Counted from the stretch's first letter, positions 54,028 through 63,482 are shown. The stretch: DNA of 64,000 nt from Candidatus Babeliales bacterium (GCA_035944115.1 DASZBJ010000029.1:1-64000); one strand, 5' to 3'. Made by a program: numbers and translations. Notes: generated by a model not told the origin, from the letters alone.

Positions 54028-54172
54028 TCGTCGTTGCGAGCTTGCGTGGCAATCCAGGCCCACAAAGAAACTCCCACGAAAACATGCACTAATTTTAATG
54101 GACTCTCGAAGTACCCCTCTGAAGCCTGGATCACCACACTGCGCCTAGAAGCTAAGCTTCGTTCGTGACGAC
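54028..54172. repeat. Imperfect palindromic repeat element
   Basis: About 145 bases with imperfect inverted ends. TCGTCGTTGCGAG and GCGTGGCAATCCAGG on the left face CCTGGATCACCACACTGCGC and CGTTCGTGACGAC on the right. Elements with the motif GTGGCAATCCAG occur as dispersed palindromes in other bacterial genomes; no coding content is convincing. No second copy was found in this window. Confidence 0.45.
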
Positions 54173-54255
54173 TGAAGGCAATATCTTCTTCCATTGCAAA
54201 CATACAACATTCTTACTGAAATACACAACTCGTAGCTCGTTACATTGAACTCACG

Positions 54256-54870
54256 TTATCTCACTATCTCATCATAATTTTGCTCAACTTGTTCCCAATT
54301 AATCACATGCCACCACGCATCAATATATGATGGACGTCGATTTTGATATTTCAAATAATACGCATGCTCCCAAACATCCAACCCCAAAATAGGATGCAAT
54401 CCTTGTGAGATCGGCGCATCTTGATTCGGCGTAGAAATAACTACCAACTTGCCCGTTTTATCAAGACACAACCAGGCCCAACCGCTACCAAATACCGTTT
54501 GCGCGGCTGTATTAAATGTATTTTGAAATGCCGCAAACGTACCAAAATCTGCGGTTATTTTTTGAGAAACAGTACCTACCGGATTACCACCACCATTTTT
54601 TTTCATGAGAGTCCAAAAAAATGAGTGATTATAATGTCCACCACCATTATTACGTACCGCAGTGCGAATTGATTCTGGCAACGCCGGTAATGTTTGCAAC
54701 AGTTCCGCCACCGGTTTTTGCGCAAGATCAGGATAATCTTTTAGCGCTGCTTCTAACTTAGCAATATATCCTGCATGATGCATGTCATGGTGAATTTCCA
54801 TTGTCTGTGCGTCAATATATGGCTCAAGAGCTCCATATTCATACGGTAACGGTGGTAATATATATGCCAT
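54256..54870 (-). CDS. sodA: Superoxide dismutase (Mn/Fe)
   Basis: Converts superoxide to peroxide and oxygen. The 204-residue protein has the metal ligands: His in EIHHDMHHAGY, His in GGGHYNHSFFW, and Asp and His in LGLDVWEHAYYLKY. The segment STPNQDAPIS, with Gln before Asp, fits the Mn-type better than the Fe-type, but the metal cannot be settled by eye. Lacks a signal peptide, so it is cytoplasmic. Confidence 0.93.
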   Translation of the reverse strand: MAYILPPLPYEYGALEPYIDAQTMEIHHDMHHAGYIAKLEAALKDYPDLAQKPVAELLQTLPALPESIRTAVRNNGGGHYNHSFFWTLMKKNGGGNPVGTVSQKITADFGTFAAFQNTFNTAAQTVFGSGWAWLCLDKTGKLVVISTPNQDAPISQGLHPILGLDVWEHAYYLKYQNRRPSYIDAWWHVINWEQVEQNYDEIVR

Positions 54871-54928
54871 AGTATGTCCTTTATAAAAATATACCCAAAA
54901 CTGGTCATCACCGTATCATATGTATCAA

Positions 54929-55213
54929 TTACTTCAAGTAATAAATGATCTCTCCAGGACGAGCCATTTGCAACTCTTCTCGCGCAATTTTCTCTTTATA
55001 AAATCTTTCAGAATTAAAATCTCGTAACTGTTTCTCAAGGGACGCTACCTCCTGCTCTAGGACTTCTACTGTTTTTTTATACTGTTCATTGTCTGCCTTC
55101 AACCCATATAAAGTAATAAAGCCATTCACTCCCGCAATATACATTCCTAAAAAAACAATTAACTCTACAGACAAAATAATATAGGGAACCATCCGTTTTT
55201 TAATCTTAATCAT
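54929..55213 (-). CDS. ftsB: FtsB/DivIC-like septum protein
   Basis: A 94-residue protein with a basic start, one membrane helix (IILSVELIVFLGMYIAGVNGF, split as IILSVELIVFLG and MYIAGVNGF) and a coiled coil (YKKTVEVLEQEVASLEKQL). The tail EKIAREELQMARPGEIIYYL matches the usual end of septum formation initiators. FtsB-type proteins connect early and late divisome parts. A GGGAAG site lies seven bases before the ATG chosen; longer starts upstream lack one. Confidence 0.75.
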   Translation of the reverse strand: MIKIKKRMVPYIILSVELIVFLGMYIAGVNGFITLYGLKADNEQYKKTVEVLEQEVASLEKQLRDFNSERFYKEKIAREELQMARPGEIIYYLK

Positions 55214-55332
55214 ACCATTACTTCCCGTATTAATATCAGACATTGCACTATCATATTTTATGACTAGAATATATCGGCATGCCAACATGAAGCAATGCGT
55301 TGGATAAATTTATTAAAAAAGGAAGCACTGTA

Positions 55333-56898
55333 ATGAAAGCGATAGTAACTCGTTTATATCGTATAACAATCTTATTTGTTCTATTGGTATGCCTACACTC
55401 ATCTGATATATCCGCAGGCGCGGCGGTCATTAAACCCACAGCGACCCAATCAATAAAAATAGACATCAAACAAGAAGAAAAAATCTCAATATCTTTTGAT
55501 GAAGCTATTTTTAACTGGGTACGCGTTCTTGCGGAAGTCCTACAAGCTACTGGCCAAAAACATTATAAAGTTGCTGATCCTGAAACATGCATGATCAAAG
55601 CAATCGATGCATTTTTAACATTCCTTGACCCCCATTCAAATTTTTTAGATCCAAAAACATACAAAGCAATACTAGAAAGCACCTCCGGTGAGTTTTTTGG
55701 TATTGGCATCGTTATCGATAACACTCGCCAACAAAAAGACAAATTCCTGTTAATCATCGACACCATAGCAGAAGGACCTTCTGATCTAGCAGGCGTAAAA
55801 GCACTTGATAAAATTGTAGAAATCGATGGTCAATCTTTGGAGGGAATGACCACCGAGGAAGCAACCTTAAAACTAAAAGGTGAACGCAACACCACTGTTC
55901 ATGTTAAAATATTACGTGATAACCACCCTGATATTATATCTCTGGACATCAAGCGAGATATTATTAAAGAACAAAACTCTCTCTGTTTTTATATTGAAGA
56001 ACATAATGTCTATTACGTATCACTGAGCAGCTTTACTGAAACCGCCGCAACCCAAATCGAAACCCTACTCAAAAAAGCGCAACAAAAACCGTACAAAGGA
56101 CTCATTCTCGATCTCAGAAATAACTCTGGCGGACTGCTTACTTCTGCGATAGACATTGCAGGACTATTTTTAGAAAAAGGAAGCGAAGTAGTATCCACAA
56201 AAAACAAATTCGATAAGGTAACTGAACGATATACAACCAATAGGCAACCATCAACCAATAATGCTCCTCCTATCTTCATTCTGATTAACAACTACACAGC
56301 ATCAGCAGCAGAAATTTTAGCAGGATGCCTCATGTTACATTCTAATCAATACGCAAAAGCCGCTGGGGATAAAAAACAGAAACAATTGATGGTCTTTTTA
56401 GTGGGAACTCGTACGTTTGGTAAAGGATCAGTGCAAGAAGTGATACCAGTCAGTAATAACTGCGCAATGAAAATAACCACATCGCTCTACTTCTTACCAT
56501 TTAACACCGCAATCCAAGGCCTTGGCATTGAACCTGACTTTGACATCCAACGCAGACAGCCTCCAACAGACCAAATGATCTGGTTTAACCAGTTCTATGG
56601 CAGCGAGCGGGCACTTACCAACTCTATAAAGTCGCCTGACCAAAAAGATCAAACAGACCAAGAGAAAAAGAAAAAAACTGACAAAAAAGCCGATGTCCAA
56701 AAAACGTGGTCAGAACGGGCCAAAGAAGCACTTTTAAAAGATAATCAATTCAGAGAGACCCTCAGTTTGATCAATATATTCGATGCCATTCAGACTTACA
56801 GCCCCGAACGAGTAGCCACGCGGCCCAAGGCTGTTGAATATATGTCAAGCCTGTATGTTACCAGCGAAAAGATTAACCTTACGGAAATAAAGATATAA
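55333..56898 (+). CDS. ctpA: C-terminal processing peptidase (S41 family, CtpA/Prc)
   Basis: Periplasmic serine protease, 521 residues, with a signal peptide (RITILFVLLVCLHSSDISAG). The PDZ domain (GIGIVIDNTRQQ...GVKALDKIVEIDGQSLEG) is followed by the S41 core with LILDLRNNSGGLL and YTASAAEILAG, and the catalytic Ser-Lys dyad in FGKGSVQEV and KITTSLYFLP. Such proteases trim exported proteins and can regulate peptidoglycan hydrolases. A charged insert (DQTDQEKKKKTDKKADVQ) lies near the C-terminus. An upstream start 33 bases earlier is possible. Confidence 0.92.
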   Translation: MKAIVTRLYRITILFVLLVCLHSSDISAGAAVIKPTATQSIKIDIKQEEKISISFDEAIFNWVRVLAEVLQATGQKHYKVADPETCMIKAIDAFLTFLDPHSNFLDPKTYKAILESTSGEFFGIGIVIDNTRQQKDKFLLIIDTIAEGPSDLAGVKALDKIVEIDGQSLEGMTTEEATLKLKGERNTTVHVKILRDNHPDIISLDIKRDIIKEQNSLCFYIEEHNVYYVSLSSFTETAATQIETLLKKAQQKPYKGLILDLRNNSGGLLTSAIDIAGLFLEKGSEVVSTKNKFDKVTERYTTNRQPSTNNAPPIFILINNYTASAAEILAGCLMLHSNQYAKAAGDKKQKQLMVFLVGTRTFGKGSVQEVIPVSNNCAMKITTSLYFLPFNTAIQGLGIEPDFDIQRRQPPTDQMIWFNQFYGSERALTNSIKSPDQKDQTDQEKKKKTDKKADVQKTWSERAKEALLKDNQFRETLSLINIFDAIQTYSPERVATRPKAVEYMSSLYVTSEKINLTEIKI

Positions 56899-56908
56899 CA
56901 ATCTACCA

Positions 56909-56970
56909 TCACCTCGATACCAGTCACTATTGCCTATTTTGCCCCTTTTAAAGGGCCTGTATCGAGGTGA
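56909..56970. promoter_or_regulatory. Long nested stem-loop after ctpA
   Basis: TCACCTCGATAC and GTATCGAGGTGA form a perfect 12-base stem. The loop holds a second small stem (GCCCCTTT / AAAGGGC). No T-run follows, so it is not a classic terminator. It may protect the ctpA mRNA end or be a mobile palindrome remnant. Confidence 0.5.
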
Positions 56971-57157
56971 TTTATTGAGCTGCTCAGACTATAACGCCTT
57001 CGAGATTGACAAAGCCCAATAACATCGGCATTCTATATCCATATAGTTCTATACGGTTAAAGGTATAGGAATTATAGAGGCAGAAACAGATTTTTAACTA
57101 ATAAGTTTCGTTTTAATTTGAGTATTTTATCTATTTATTTTTTTAAGGTTTATTTTT

Positions 57158-57526
57158 ATGAATATTTACGTCGGCAATATCGCACACGCTGCAACAGAAG
57201 ATCAATTGAGACAGCTTTTCGAACAGTATGGCGAAGTGACATCTGTGAAATTAGTTAAAGATAAGTTTACTGGTTCTTCTCGTGGCTTTGGCTTCGTAGA
57301 AATGGGAACAGAAAAAGACGGCGATGCTGCTATTGCTGCTCTTGATAACAATGAATTTATGGGCCGTACGCTTCGCGTAAATAAAGCTCGTCCTCGTGAA
57401 GAGCGTCCACGCACAAGCGGTGGCGGTGGTGAGCGTCGTTACTCAGGTGGTGGCGGCGGTGGTGGTGGAAGATCTTTCGGTGGTGATCGCTTTGGCGGTG
57501 ACCGCGGTGGTTCATCTCGCTACTAA
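57158..57526 (+). CDS. Glycine-rich RNA-binding protein with RRM domain
   Basis: A 122-residue protein: one RNA recognition motif (residues 1-80) with RNP2 IYVGNI and RNP1 SRGFGFVEM, then an Arg/Gly-rich tail (about 90-122, repeats of GGGGG and GGDR). Bacterial RRM proteins of this layout act as RNA chaperones in cold or stress. An AAGG site and a short AT-rich leader precede the ATG. Its own terminator follows directly. Confidence 0.92.
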   Translation: MNIYVGNIAHAATEDQLRQLFEQYGEVTSVKLVKDKFTGSSRGFGFVEMGTEKDGDAAIAALDNNEFMGRTLRVNKARPREERPRTSGGGGERRYSGGGGGGGGRSFGGDRFGGDRGGSSRY

Positions 57527-57548
57527 TTCGTAGAGAATTTGAAAAAGA

Positions 57549-57577
57549 AAAGGCGGCTCGCAAGAGTCGCCTTTTTT
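57549..57577 (+). terminator. Rho-independent terminator after the RRM gene
   Basis: AAGGCGGCT and AGTCGCCTT form a stem with loop CGCAAG, followed by TTTTTT. Confidence 0.85.
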
Positions 57578-57596
57578 GTTACTATTCTTTTTCCAT

Positions 57597-58277
57597 CTAG
57601 TTATATTCTTTTTCTTCGCCTAATTGGCTACCTGCCATCATCTGCTCCATAAGAGCTATTTCTTCTTCCGTTGCTGGCGCTTGTGCTTCAAAGAGCGCCT
57701 CTTGCGCTGCGGCAGCCATCTCTTCATCATAAAACAGTTCTTCTTCGAGGAATTTTATAATTGGCTGACGAGGTTTGACTTCATTCGCCATGCGAGCAGC
57801 ATCTAGTAAACTGTGCCCATGCACCTGCATATCTCTCACATTAATACCAAGCTGTCTATAAAGTCCTACAAGCGATCGTACCACTTTTTCAGAGGCATCT
57901 GTCACGGCATCAAATAGTGCGTTAAATCTGCTGTTCTTATCTATTGCTAATAACAATTCTCTTTTTTCGTCATTATTTCGTACATTATTAAGAATTGTAA
58001 ATGCAGTTTTCCAGTCACCCCGACCTGTAGCATTCATAAAATCGATTAGCCGTTTATTACGAGCATTCAGAACCGCATCGGCACTGTCTATAGGATTGTG
58101 AGCCTCATTGAAGCCGATTTCATAATCTTTCTCTCGTTCAGCTAATCTTTTTTGAAGACGTCCGCGACTGCTTGCCCCTCCCCTCCTTGACCCTTTCCCC
58201 CTTGGATCCGCTGAAAAAATCAGAGCTGAGTGGCAAAATGCCAAAATAGCTACTACCACAACAAAATTCTTTTTCAT
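57597..58277 (-). CDS. Exported protein of unknown function, possibly ankyrin-like
   Basis: A 226-residue protein with signal peptide (KKNFVVVVAILAFCHSALIFS), an Arg/Gly-rich start of the mature part (RGKGSRRGGASSRGR), and helical regions with RLIDFMNATGRGDWKTAFTI, NALFDAVTDAS and HGHSLLDAARMAN. These short pieces resemble single ankyrin helix pairs, but the repeat consensus is weak. The C-terminus is acidic (EEEIALMEQ). Function unknown. Confidence 0.55.
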   Translation of the reverse strand: MKKNFVVVVAILAFCHSALIFSADPRGKGSRRGGASSRGRLQKRLAEREKDYEIGFNEAHNPIDSADAVLNARNKRLIDFMNATGRGDWKTAFTILNNVRNNDEKRELLLAIDKNSRFNALFDAVTDASEKVVRSLVGLYRQLGINVRDMQVHGHSLLDAARMANEVKPRQPIIKFLEEELFYDEEMAAAAQEALFEAQAPATEEEIALMEQMMAGSQLGEEKEYN

Positions 58278-58553
58278 GATTAAGATCCTCTGATTAGTTA
58301 TACGAAATAGCCTATTAACTATACTATAACGATCTCAGATCCTAATAGTCAATATAACGCCCCAAGCCCCCATAAAGTACCTATATTATTTTTTACATGA
58401 ACCATTCTTGATCATGACATGCTTATTAAAAAACAAAACCATCCAAAATCAGTTATGATCTTGGATGGTTTTAAATCTAAATCGAACAATTCTTGGTACC
58501 GCTACAGGCTCGGGCTTTGTGCCCAACCGTATGTATAGAGAACCAAAAATAGA
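58278..58553. other. Intergenic region upstream of the exported gene and downstream of rpsI
   Basis: Contains one strong hairpin (listed separately) near 58435. The rest is AT-rich without a recognised gene or RNA. Confidence 0.4.
58435..58472. terminator. Bidirectional-type terminator near rpsI
   Basis: A perfect 12-base stem AAAACCATCCAA / TTGGATGGTTTT with a 14-base loop. Read on the minus strand the stem ends in T residues, fitting a terminator for rpsI about 80 bases after its stop codon. Confidence 0.7.
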
Positions 58554-58988
58554 TTATCGTTTTACGAACTGGAATTTACGACGAGCACCTGGCTGACCGT
58601 ATTTTTTACGTTCAACTTGGCGGGAATCAACCGTCAATAAATCATTTGCTCGAAGTGCCTTGCGATATGATTCATCTGTTGCAACTAATGCACGGGCAAT
58701 ACCCAATCGCACTGCGCCAGCTTGTGAACACACACCACCGCCAATTACGTTAACGTCTGCATCGTATTTTGTAGCATCTCCAATAACCGTAAATGCCACT
58801 ACTGCATCAGCACGGTTAAAGACAGTATCAAAATAGTTCTCAACAGTTCTTCCATTAACCGTCACTTGCCCAGTTCCCTTACGTAACCATACACGCGCTA
58901 TAGAGCATTTTCTGCGTCCAACGCCATGAGAAATAGGGGCTCCAGCCTTTTTAACACCCACCGCTTTAGTCGCTTTTTCTTTATTCAT
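58554..58988 (-). CDS. rpsI: 30S ribosomal protein S9
   Basis: Small-subunit protein, 144 residues from the chosen start, matching the family's usual size. Diagnostic blocks are GVGRRKCSIARVWL, GQVTVNGRTVENYF, VNVIGGGVCSQAGAVRLGIARAL (split as VNVIGGGVCSQAG and AVRLGIARAL) and the C-terminal ERKKYGQPGARRKFQFVKR, which reaches the ribosomal P site. A longer in-frame start upstream adds a hydrophobic stretch and is rejected. The usual partner rplM is not adjacent. Confidence 0.95.
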   Translation of the reverse strand: MNKEKATKAVGVKKAGAPISHGVGRRKCSIARVWLRKGTGQVTVNGRTVENYFDTVFNRADAVVAFTVIGDATKYDADVNVIGGGVCSQAGAVRLGIARALVATDESYRKALRANDLLTVDSRQVERKKYGQPGARRKFQFVKR

Positions 58989-59164
58989 ACCGCTAAAAAA
59001 CCTTTTAATACTATCAATTATTCTTGAATTACTAACAAAATAGACCTTATTTATAATAATCGGATCAAGAACTATTGTCAAAATAAGGATAATCAAATGA
59101 CCCTGAATATATCCCTAATGCCTTGATTACCATAAACTGATCCAAAAAACGCACTCGCAAGGGA

Positions 59165-59551
59165 CTATTCGTACTGATCTCCCGTCTCTTCAAAGAGCTC
59201 TTGGCAAACAATACAACGAGTAGCATTAGGAAATGACTGCAAGCGCTTAGGAGATATAACCTGCTCACAATCAGCACAGATACCGTAAACCCCCTCTTTA
59301 ATCATATCAAGGGCCTTTATGACACGTTTATACTCATCAATCTTGCTGTTTTGAAATGAACTTTTTAAACTTTCCATAGTTGAGGTCAGGGCCTGATCGG
59401 CCACATCCTGTACCTGATCATCAGAAAACTTTTCTTCATTCAACAGTACCATCTCCTGCTCAATCTCTGCTTTTTTTTCCATCAACTGCTGTTTAATTAA
59501 TTCTAAATCGTTAACTGCTGGATTAACATCTCTTTTATCACTCACACTCAT
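59165..59551 (-). CDS. DksA/TraR-family zinc finger protein
   Basis: A 128-residue protein with a long N-terminal coiled coil (LIKQQLMEKKAEIEQEMVLL) and a C-terminal C4 zinc finger: GICADCEQVISPKRLQSFPN followed by TRCIVCQELFEE. This is the layout of DksA and related proteins that bind the RNA polymerase secondary channel. The ATG overlaps the end of tadA, suggesting coupled translation. The Asp residues at the coiled-coil tip that are important in DksA are not clearly conserved, so a general TraR/DksA-like label is preferred. Confidence 0.85.
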   Translation of the reverse strand: MSVSDKRDVNPAVNDLELIKQQLMEKKAEIEQEMVLLNEEKFSDDQVQDVADQALTSTMESLKSSFQNSKIDEYKRVIKALDMIKEGVYGICADCEQVISPKRLQSFPNATRCIVCQELFEETGDQYE

Positions 59552-60026
59552 TCCTTTTTTGTTTAAAAAAACTTCGCAGCAAGATGGCTGATTCTTCAAT
59601 ACCATGATCCACAATACACATGGCGTCTCTCTGGTATACCGCAAGACGGGTAGCATTGTCAAGGCGATACCCAAATACTGGCGAGGGTGCCCCAAAAACT
59701 ACCCCCGAAACACGGCTCAATAGAAGTAAATGCATACACATAGGGCATGGCTCAAGCGTGACATACACCCACAACCCCTGACAACGCCAATTACCTATTT
59801 TTTTACTCGCTTTTTTAAGGGCTTGAATTTCCGCGTGCCCAGTCTGAGAATGCAAAGATTCAGTTTTATTATAGCCACGCGCAATAATCTTCCCTGCGCT
59901 GTTTACTACCACAGCCCCAACGGGAACCTCACCAAGGGCATATGCCTTACGAGCTTGCCCCAACGCTTTATTCATAAAATAACGATCTTTTTCTGTCCCA
60001 AACGGACTACTTATACTATTTTGCAT
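59538..60026 (-). CDS. tadA: tRNA-specific adenosine deaminase TadA
   Basis: Converts A34 to inosine in tRNA-Arg(ACG). The 162-residue protein has the deaminase zinc site: His and the catalytic Glu in GHAEIQAL, and Cys pair in EPCPMCMHL. VPVGAVVVNSAGKIIARGYN and SRVSGVVFGAPSP are typical neighbours. The C-terminal SFFKQKR is also characteristic. It overlaps the start of the DksA-like gene. Cytosine deaminase families are a less likely alternative. Confidence 0.93.
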   Translation of the reverse strand: MQNSISSPFGTEKDRYFMNKALGQARKAYALGEVPVGAVVVNSAGKIIARGYNKTESLHSQTGHAEIQALKKASKKIGNWRCQGLWVYVTLEPCPMCMHLLLLSRVSGVVFGAPSPVFGYRLDNATRLAVYQRDAMCIVDHGIEESAILLRSFFKQKRNECE

Positions 60027-60208
60027 ATCACCACAAAAAATAAAATCCCATCTAACTAAAAATAGCTACATTCTGCAATGCGAAAGTAGAAAAAATTGCA
60101 TTTATTACGTACACTAGTCATATACTGAAATTATCGACAGTACAATAACAACTGTTGTTATTGTACACTGTTTTTAACAAGCAATCATCAGCCAATCTTT
60201 TCGCAATC

Positions 60209-60213
60209 AGGAG
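60209..60213 (+). promoter_or_regulatory. Ribosome-binding site deciding the gyrB start
   Basis: AGGAG lies seven bases before the ATG at 60221, whereas it is only one base from the ATG at 60215 and far from the earlier one at 60155. The start at 60221 is therefore chosen. Confidence 0.7.
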
Positions 60214-60220
60214 AATGTAT

Positions 60221-62638
60221 ATGGCGACCAATCCGTCAAACAAAAACGAATACAAAGCGCATTCCATTCGTATAATGGAAGGGCTTGAGGCAGTACGCAA
60301 GCGTCCTGCGATGTATATTGGATCCACGGGAGTTAAAGGACTACATCACCTTGTATATGAAGTTGTAGACAACTCAGTTGATGAAGCTCTTGGAGGACAT
60401 TGCGACACTATCAACGTTATTTTACACGAAGATGGGTCATGTTCCGTAGAAGATAATGGACGAGGTATCCCTACTGACATACACCCCACTGAAAATATAT
60501 CCGCAACCGAAGTGGTACTTACCAAACTACACGCAGGTGGTAAGTTTGATAAAGATTCATACAAATTCTCTGGCGGACTTCATGGTGTTGGTATCTCGGT
60601 AGTGAATGCGCTTTCTAAAACATTAATCGTTACTGTTTTTCAACATGGACAAATTCATACCCAAACCTATCATCGAGGTGCTCCTGAAGGGCCACTAAAA
60701 GTTGTTGGTACCACCGATAAAAGAGGAACATTGGTCCGCTTTTATCCAGATGAAGAAATTTTTCAAGAAACCACTACCTTCAGTTTTGACACGCTCGCTG
60801 CACGACTCCGTGAACTTGCTTTTTTAAACAAGAAATTACGCATCTCAATCAGTGAAGAAGCAACCGATCAACACAAAGAATTTTACTTTGAAGGCGGCAT
60901 TGTATCGTTTATTGAGCATATCAATAATAAAAAAACTCCTATCTTCCCTGAAGTAATTTATTTTCATCAAGAAGATGATCAGTACGTTCTTGAAATTGCT
61001 ATGCAATACAACGAAGGATACGCAGAGCAACTGTTCTCTTTCGTAAATAATATTAACACCGTTGAAGGTGGTACTCACGTTGCAGGATTCAAGTCCGCAC
61101 TCACCAAAGCCTGCAACAAAAAAGGTGTTAGTCTGAATATGCTCAAAGCTGGTGATAGTTATTCCAGCGAAGATGTACGCGAAGGTCTTGCATGCGTAAT
61201 CAGCGTAAAAGTGCCTGAGCCGCAATTTGAAGGACAAACAAAAACAAAACTGGGCAATAACGAAATAAAAGGAATTGTTGATTCATGGACTTCAGCATTC
61301 TTTCAAACCTATTTTGAAGAACATCCTGCGATTGTAAAAAAAATATTACAAAAAGCAGATGTCGCTAAACATGCACGAGAAGCAGCTAAAAAAGCTCGTG
61401 ACCTGACCCGTAGAAAAACAGTATTAGAATCTTCTGTATTACCAGGAAAACTGACCGATTGTTCAAATGAAAATCCGGCAGAAACTGAACTGTTCCTTGT
61501 AGAAGGTGATTCTGCAGGTGGATCAGCAAAGACAGGAAGAAACCGGGAAAACCAAGCAATCTTACCTTTGCGCGGTAAAATTCTGAACGTTGAAAAAGCA
61601 CGGCTTGATGTAATCTTATCTAACGAAATCATCAAAATGTTAATATCTGCAATCGGTTGTGGTATTGGCGAAGATGAATTCAATCCAGACAAAGCTCGCT
61701 ATCATAAAATAATTATTATGACCGATGCGGACGTAGACGGTGCGCATATCAGAACATTATTGCTTACCTTCTTCTTTAGATACATGAGACCACTTATTGA
61801 ACGTGGTTATATCTATATTGCTCAACCACCGCTTTATAAAGCGAAGATTGGCAAAAAAGAACAATATCTAAAGGATAATAAAGCGCTAAAAAACTTCCTA
61901 TTTGATTGGGCAAAAGAGCAAACTACTATATCTATCAATCAAAAAGCTCTTGATGAATCTACATGGGGCATACTCCTTGACCAGCTCGTACAGTACGATG
62001 AACGATTAAATAAATTGAGTTATCAATTTAAAATCGGATATAACAACACCCATCGCATGATCACCACGCTACACAAATCAAATTGGAAAAAATCTGATGG
62101 AGTCGAGGCTCTACTACAGATCCTAAAAGATACATTGCCACAATATGCAATCACTCTGACCCATCAAGATGAAACCGCTGTTTATGAAGAGACCGAAACA
62201 AAAGAGACATTCATAACATTTGCGGTTGCAAATAAATTCTGGAAAGCACCAATACGATTTTTCAGCGCAGCAGAAACCACCGAGCTTCTCCCTTTCATTA
62301 AACCGCTCGCTATTCTTGAAGAAAATCCGTGGCAGCTCTCTGTCCCTAACAAAGATAAGAGCATAGAATCCCAAGGAGTCTATCAATTGATCGATGCAAT
62401 CGATGCATTAAGCAAACCATACCTGCATATACAACGGTATAAAGGTCTTGGTGAAATGAACGCTGATCAGCTGTGGGAAACATCTATGGATGAAACAAAG
62501 CGAACATTACTTAAAGTAAACATTGAAGATCTGGTGAAAGCTGATGCTTGGTTTGTCACTCTTATGGGAGATGACGTAAGCGGAAGAAAGCAGTACATCG
62601 AAGAATATGGCCATTTTGTGAAAAATTTGGATATATAG
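60221..62638 (+). CDS. gyrB: DNA gyrase subunit B
   Basis: ATPase subunit of the type II topoisomerase that introduces negative supercoils, 805 residues. GHKL ATPase motifs are VVDNSVDEAL, VEDNGRGIPTD and GLHGVGISVVNALS; the TOPRIM region has LVEGDSAGGSAKTGR and IIMTDADVDGAHIRTLLL. An insert (about 560-730) between TOPRIM and the C-terminal QRYKGLGEMNADQLWETSMD is typical of Gram-negative gyrases. No dnaA or dnaN lies nearby. Its own terminator follows. Confidence 0.97.
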   Translation: MATNPSNKNEYKAHSIRIMEGLEAVRKRPAMYIGSTGVKGLHHLVYEVVDNSVDEALGGHCDTINVILHEDGSCSVEDNGRGIPTDIHPTENISATEVVLTKLHAGGKFDKDSYKFSGGLHGVGISVVNALSKTLIVTVFQHGQIHTQTYHRGAPEGPLKVVGTTDKRGTLVRFYPDEEIFQETTTFSFDTLAARLRELAFLNKKLRISISEEATDQHKEFYFEGGIVSFIEHINNKKTPIFPEVIYFHQEDDQYVLEIAMQYNEGYAEQLFSFVNNINTVEGGTHVAGFKSALTKACNKKGVSLNMLKAGDSYSSEDVREGLACVISVKVPEPQFEGQTKTKLGNNEIKGIVDSWTSAFFQTYFEEHPAIVKKILQKADVAKHAREAAKKARDLTRRKTVLESSVLPGKLTDCSNENPAETELFLVEGDSAGGSAKTGRNRENQAILPLRGKILNVEKARLDVILSNEIIKMLISAIGCGIGEDEFNPDKARYHKIIIMTDADVDGAHIRTLLLTFFFRYMRPLIERGYIYIAQPPLYKAKIGKKEQYLKDNKALKNFLFDWAKEQTTISINQKALDESTWGILLDQLVQYDERLNKLSYQFKIGYNNTHRMITTLHKSNWKKSDGVEALLQILKDTLPQYAITLTHQDETAVYEETETKETFITFAVANKFWKAPIRFFSAAETTELLPFIKPLAILEENPWQLSVPNKDKSIESQGVYQLIDAIDALSKPYLHIQRYKGLGEMNADQLWETSMDETKRTLLKVNIEDLVKADAWFVTLMGDDVSGRKQYIEEYGHFVKNLDI

Positions 62639-62654
62639 AAACTGAATATCTAAT

Positions 62655-62688
62655 AAAGAGCCCCACGAATAAAACCGTGGGGCTTTTT
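62655..62688 (+). terminator. Rho-independent terminator after gyrB
   Basis: AGCCCCACG and CGTGGGGCT form a strong stem with an AATAAAAC loop, ending in TTTTT. It also sits directly beside the stop codon of the minus-strand immunity-like gene and may stop both. Confidence 0.9.
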
Positions 62689-62689
62689 A

Positions 62690-63481
62690 TTAGATATTTA
62701 AAACCTGTTGCACTTCAAGCGTTTTTTGCTTAAGTTCTGATTCTAAAAATGGCGTTCCTGTATAGGTCGCTGGATTTTTTGTACTTTCAATATATCGATC
62801 GGCAATCTTACTCAATTCAAAAAAAAGTTTTTGTTCTTGTTGATTAAATTCACCGCCTCTTAAACCATCTGCATAATAACAACAACATGCATAACAGAAT
62901 GAACTGGTATCAATCTGACCAAACAAATACTCATTAATATTCTTTTGAAGCTTATCCTTATTTGTTACACTACAAGTCTCCATTATCCCTATTAAATATT
63001 CTCCTACTGCCCCTTTTGATTCCAATTGCTTTCTTGAAGCAGAACCCAGCGTAAGAAGCTTCTTCGCAAGTTCTGCATCTTCAAGGTTATTTCTTTCAAC
63101 ATCCGAATAGCCCCATGTATACAAAATGTTATTTCTATCAAGCTGTACGGCTTTCTTTAACATATTATCAATATCTTCATCCTCTATATCAAAATTCCAA
63201 AACTCCATAACTGCAGTTAATCCTGTAAAAAAAAGATATTCTGCATTTTCAGAAAATTTTGCATATGATTCCTTAAAATATTTTTTTGCTAAAAATCTAC
63301 GATATTCAGCAATTGCATAATCATATGTTTCATAAACAATCGAATACATAAGTAAATAATTCATACAAATTGTAGCATCAACATCATTCGGGTTTTCGGC
63401 AATAACATTTTGCATATATGCTATTGCAGTATCCCATTCTTCATTACGCTCGAGAGATAATAAAGTTTTTTTCCAATCCAT
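62690..63481 (-). CDS. Putative immunity protein (helical repeat type)
   Basis: A 263-residue cytoplasmic protein, all helical, with a tetratricopeptide-like start (TLLSLERNEEWDTAIAYMQN...NPNDVDATICMNYLL) and several Cys near residues 195-200. It starts one base after the toxin stop codon, so translation is likely coupled. By position and size it may neutralise the toxin encoded upstream; this is an inference. A truncated copy of its N-terminus lies at 21348-21473 beside the other toxin locus. Confidence 0.55.
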   Translation of the reverse strand: MDWKKTLLSLERNEEWDTAIAYMQNVIAENPNDVDATICMNYLLMYSIVYETYDYAIAEYRRFLAKKYFKESYAKFSENAEYLFFTGLTAVMEFWNFDIEDEDIDNMLKKAVQLDRNNILYTWGYSDVERNNLEDAELAKKLLTLGSASRKQLESKGAVGEYLIGIMETCSVTNKDKLQKNINEYLFGQIDTSSFCYACCCYYADGLRGGEFNQQEQKLFFELSKIADRYIESTKNPATYTGTPFLESELKQKTLEVQQVLNI

Positions 63482-63482
63482 T

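Noticed and set aside
53970-54203. A 77-codon minus-strand frame
   Set aside because: It lies within the imperfect palindromic repeat and has no ribosome-binding site or family similarity.
60155-60220. Longer N-terminus for gyrB
   Set aside because: The AGGAG site and the GyrB family length point to the ATG at 60221; the extra residues have no homologous counterpart.
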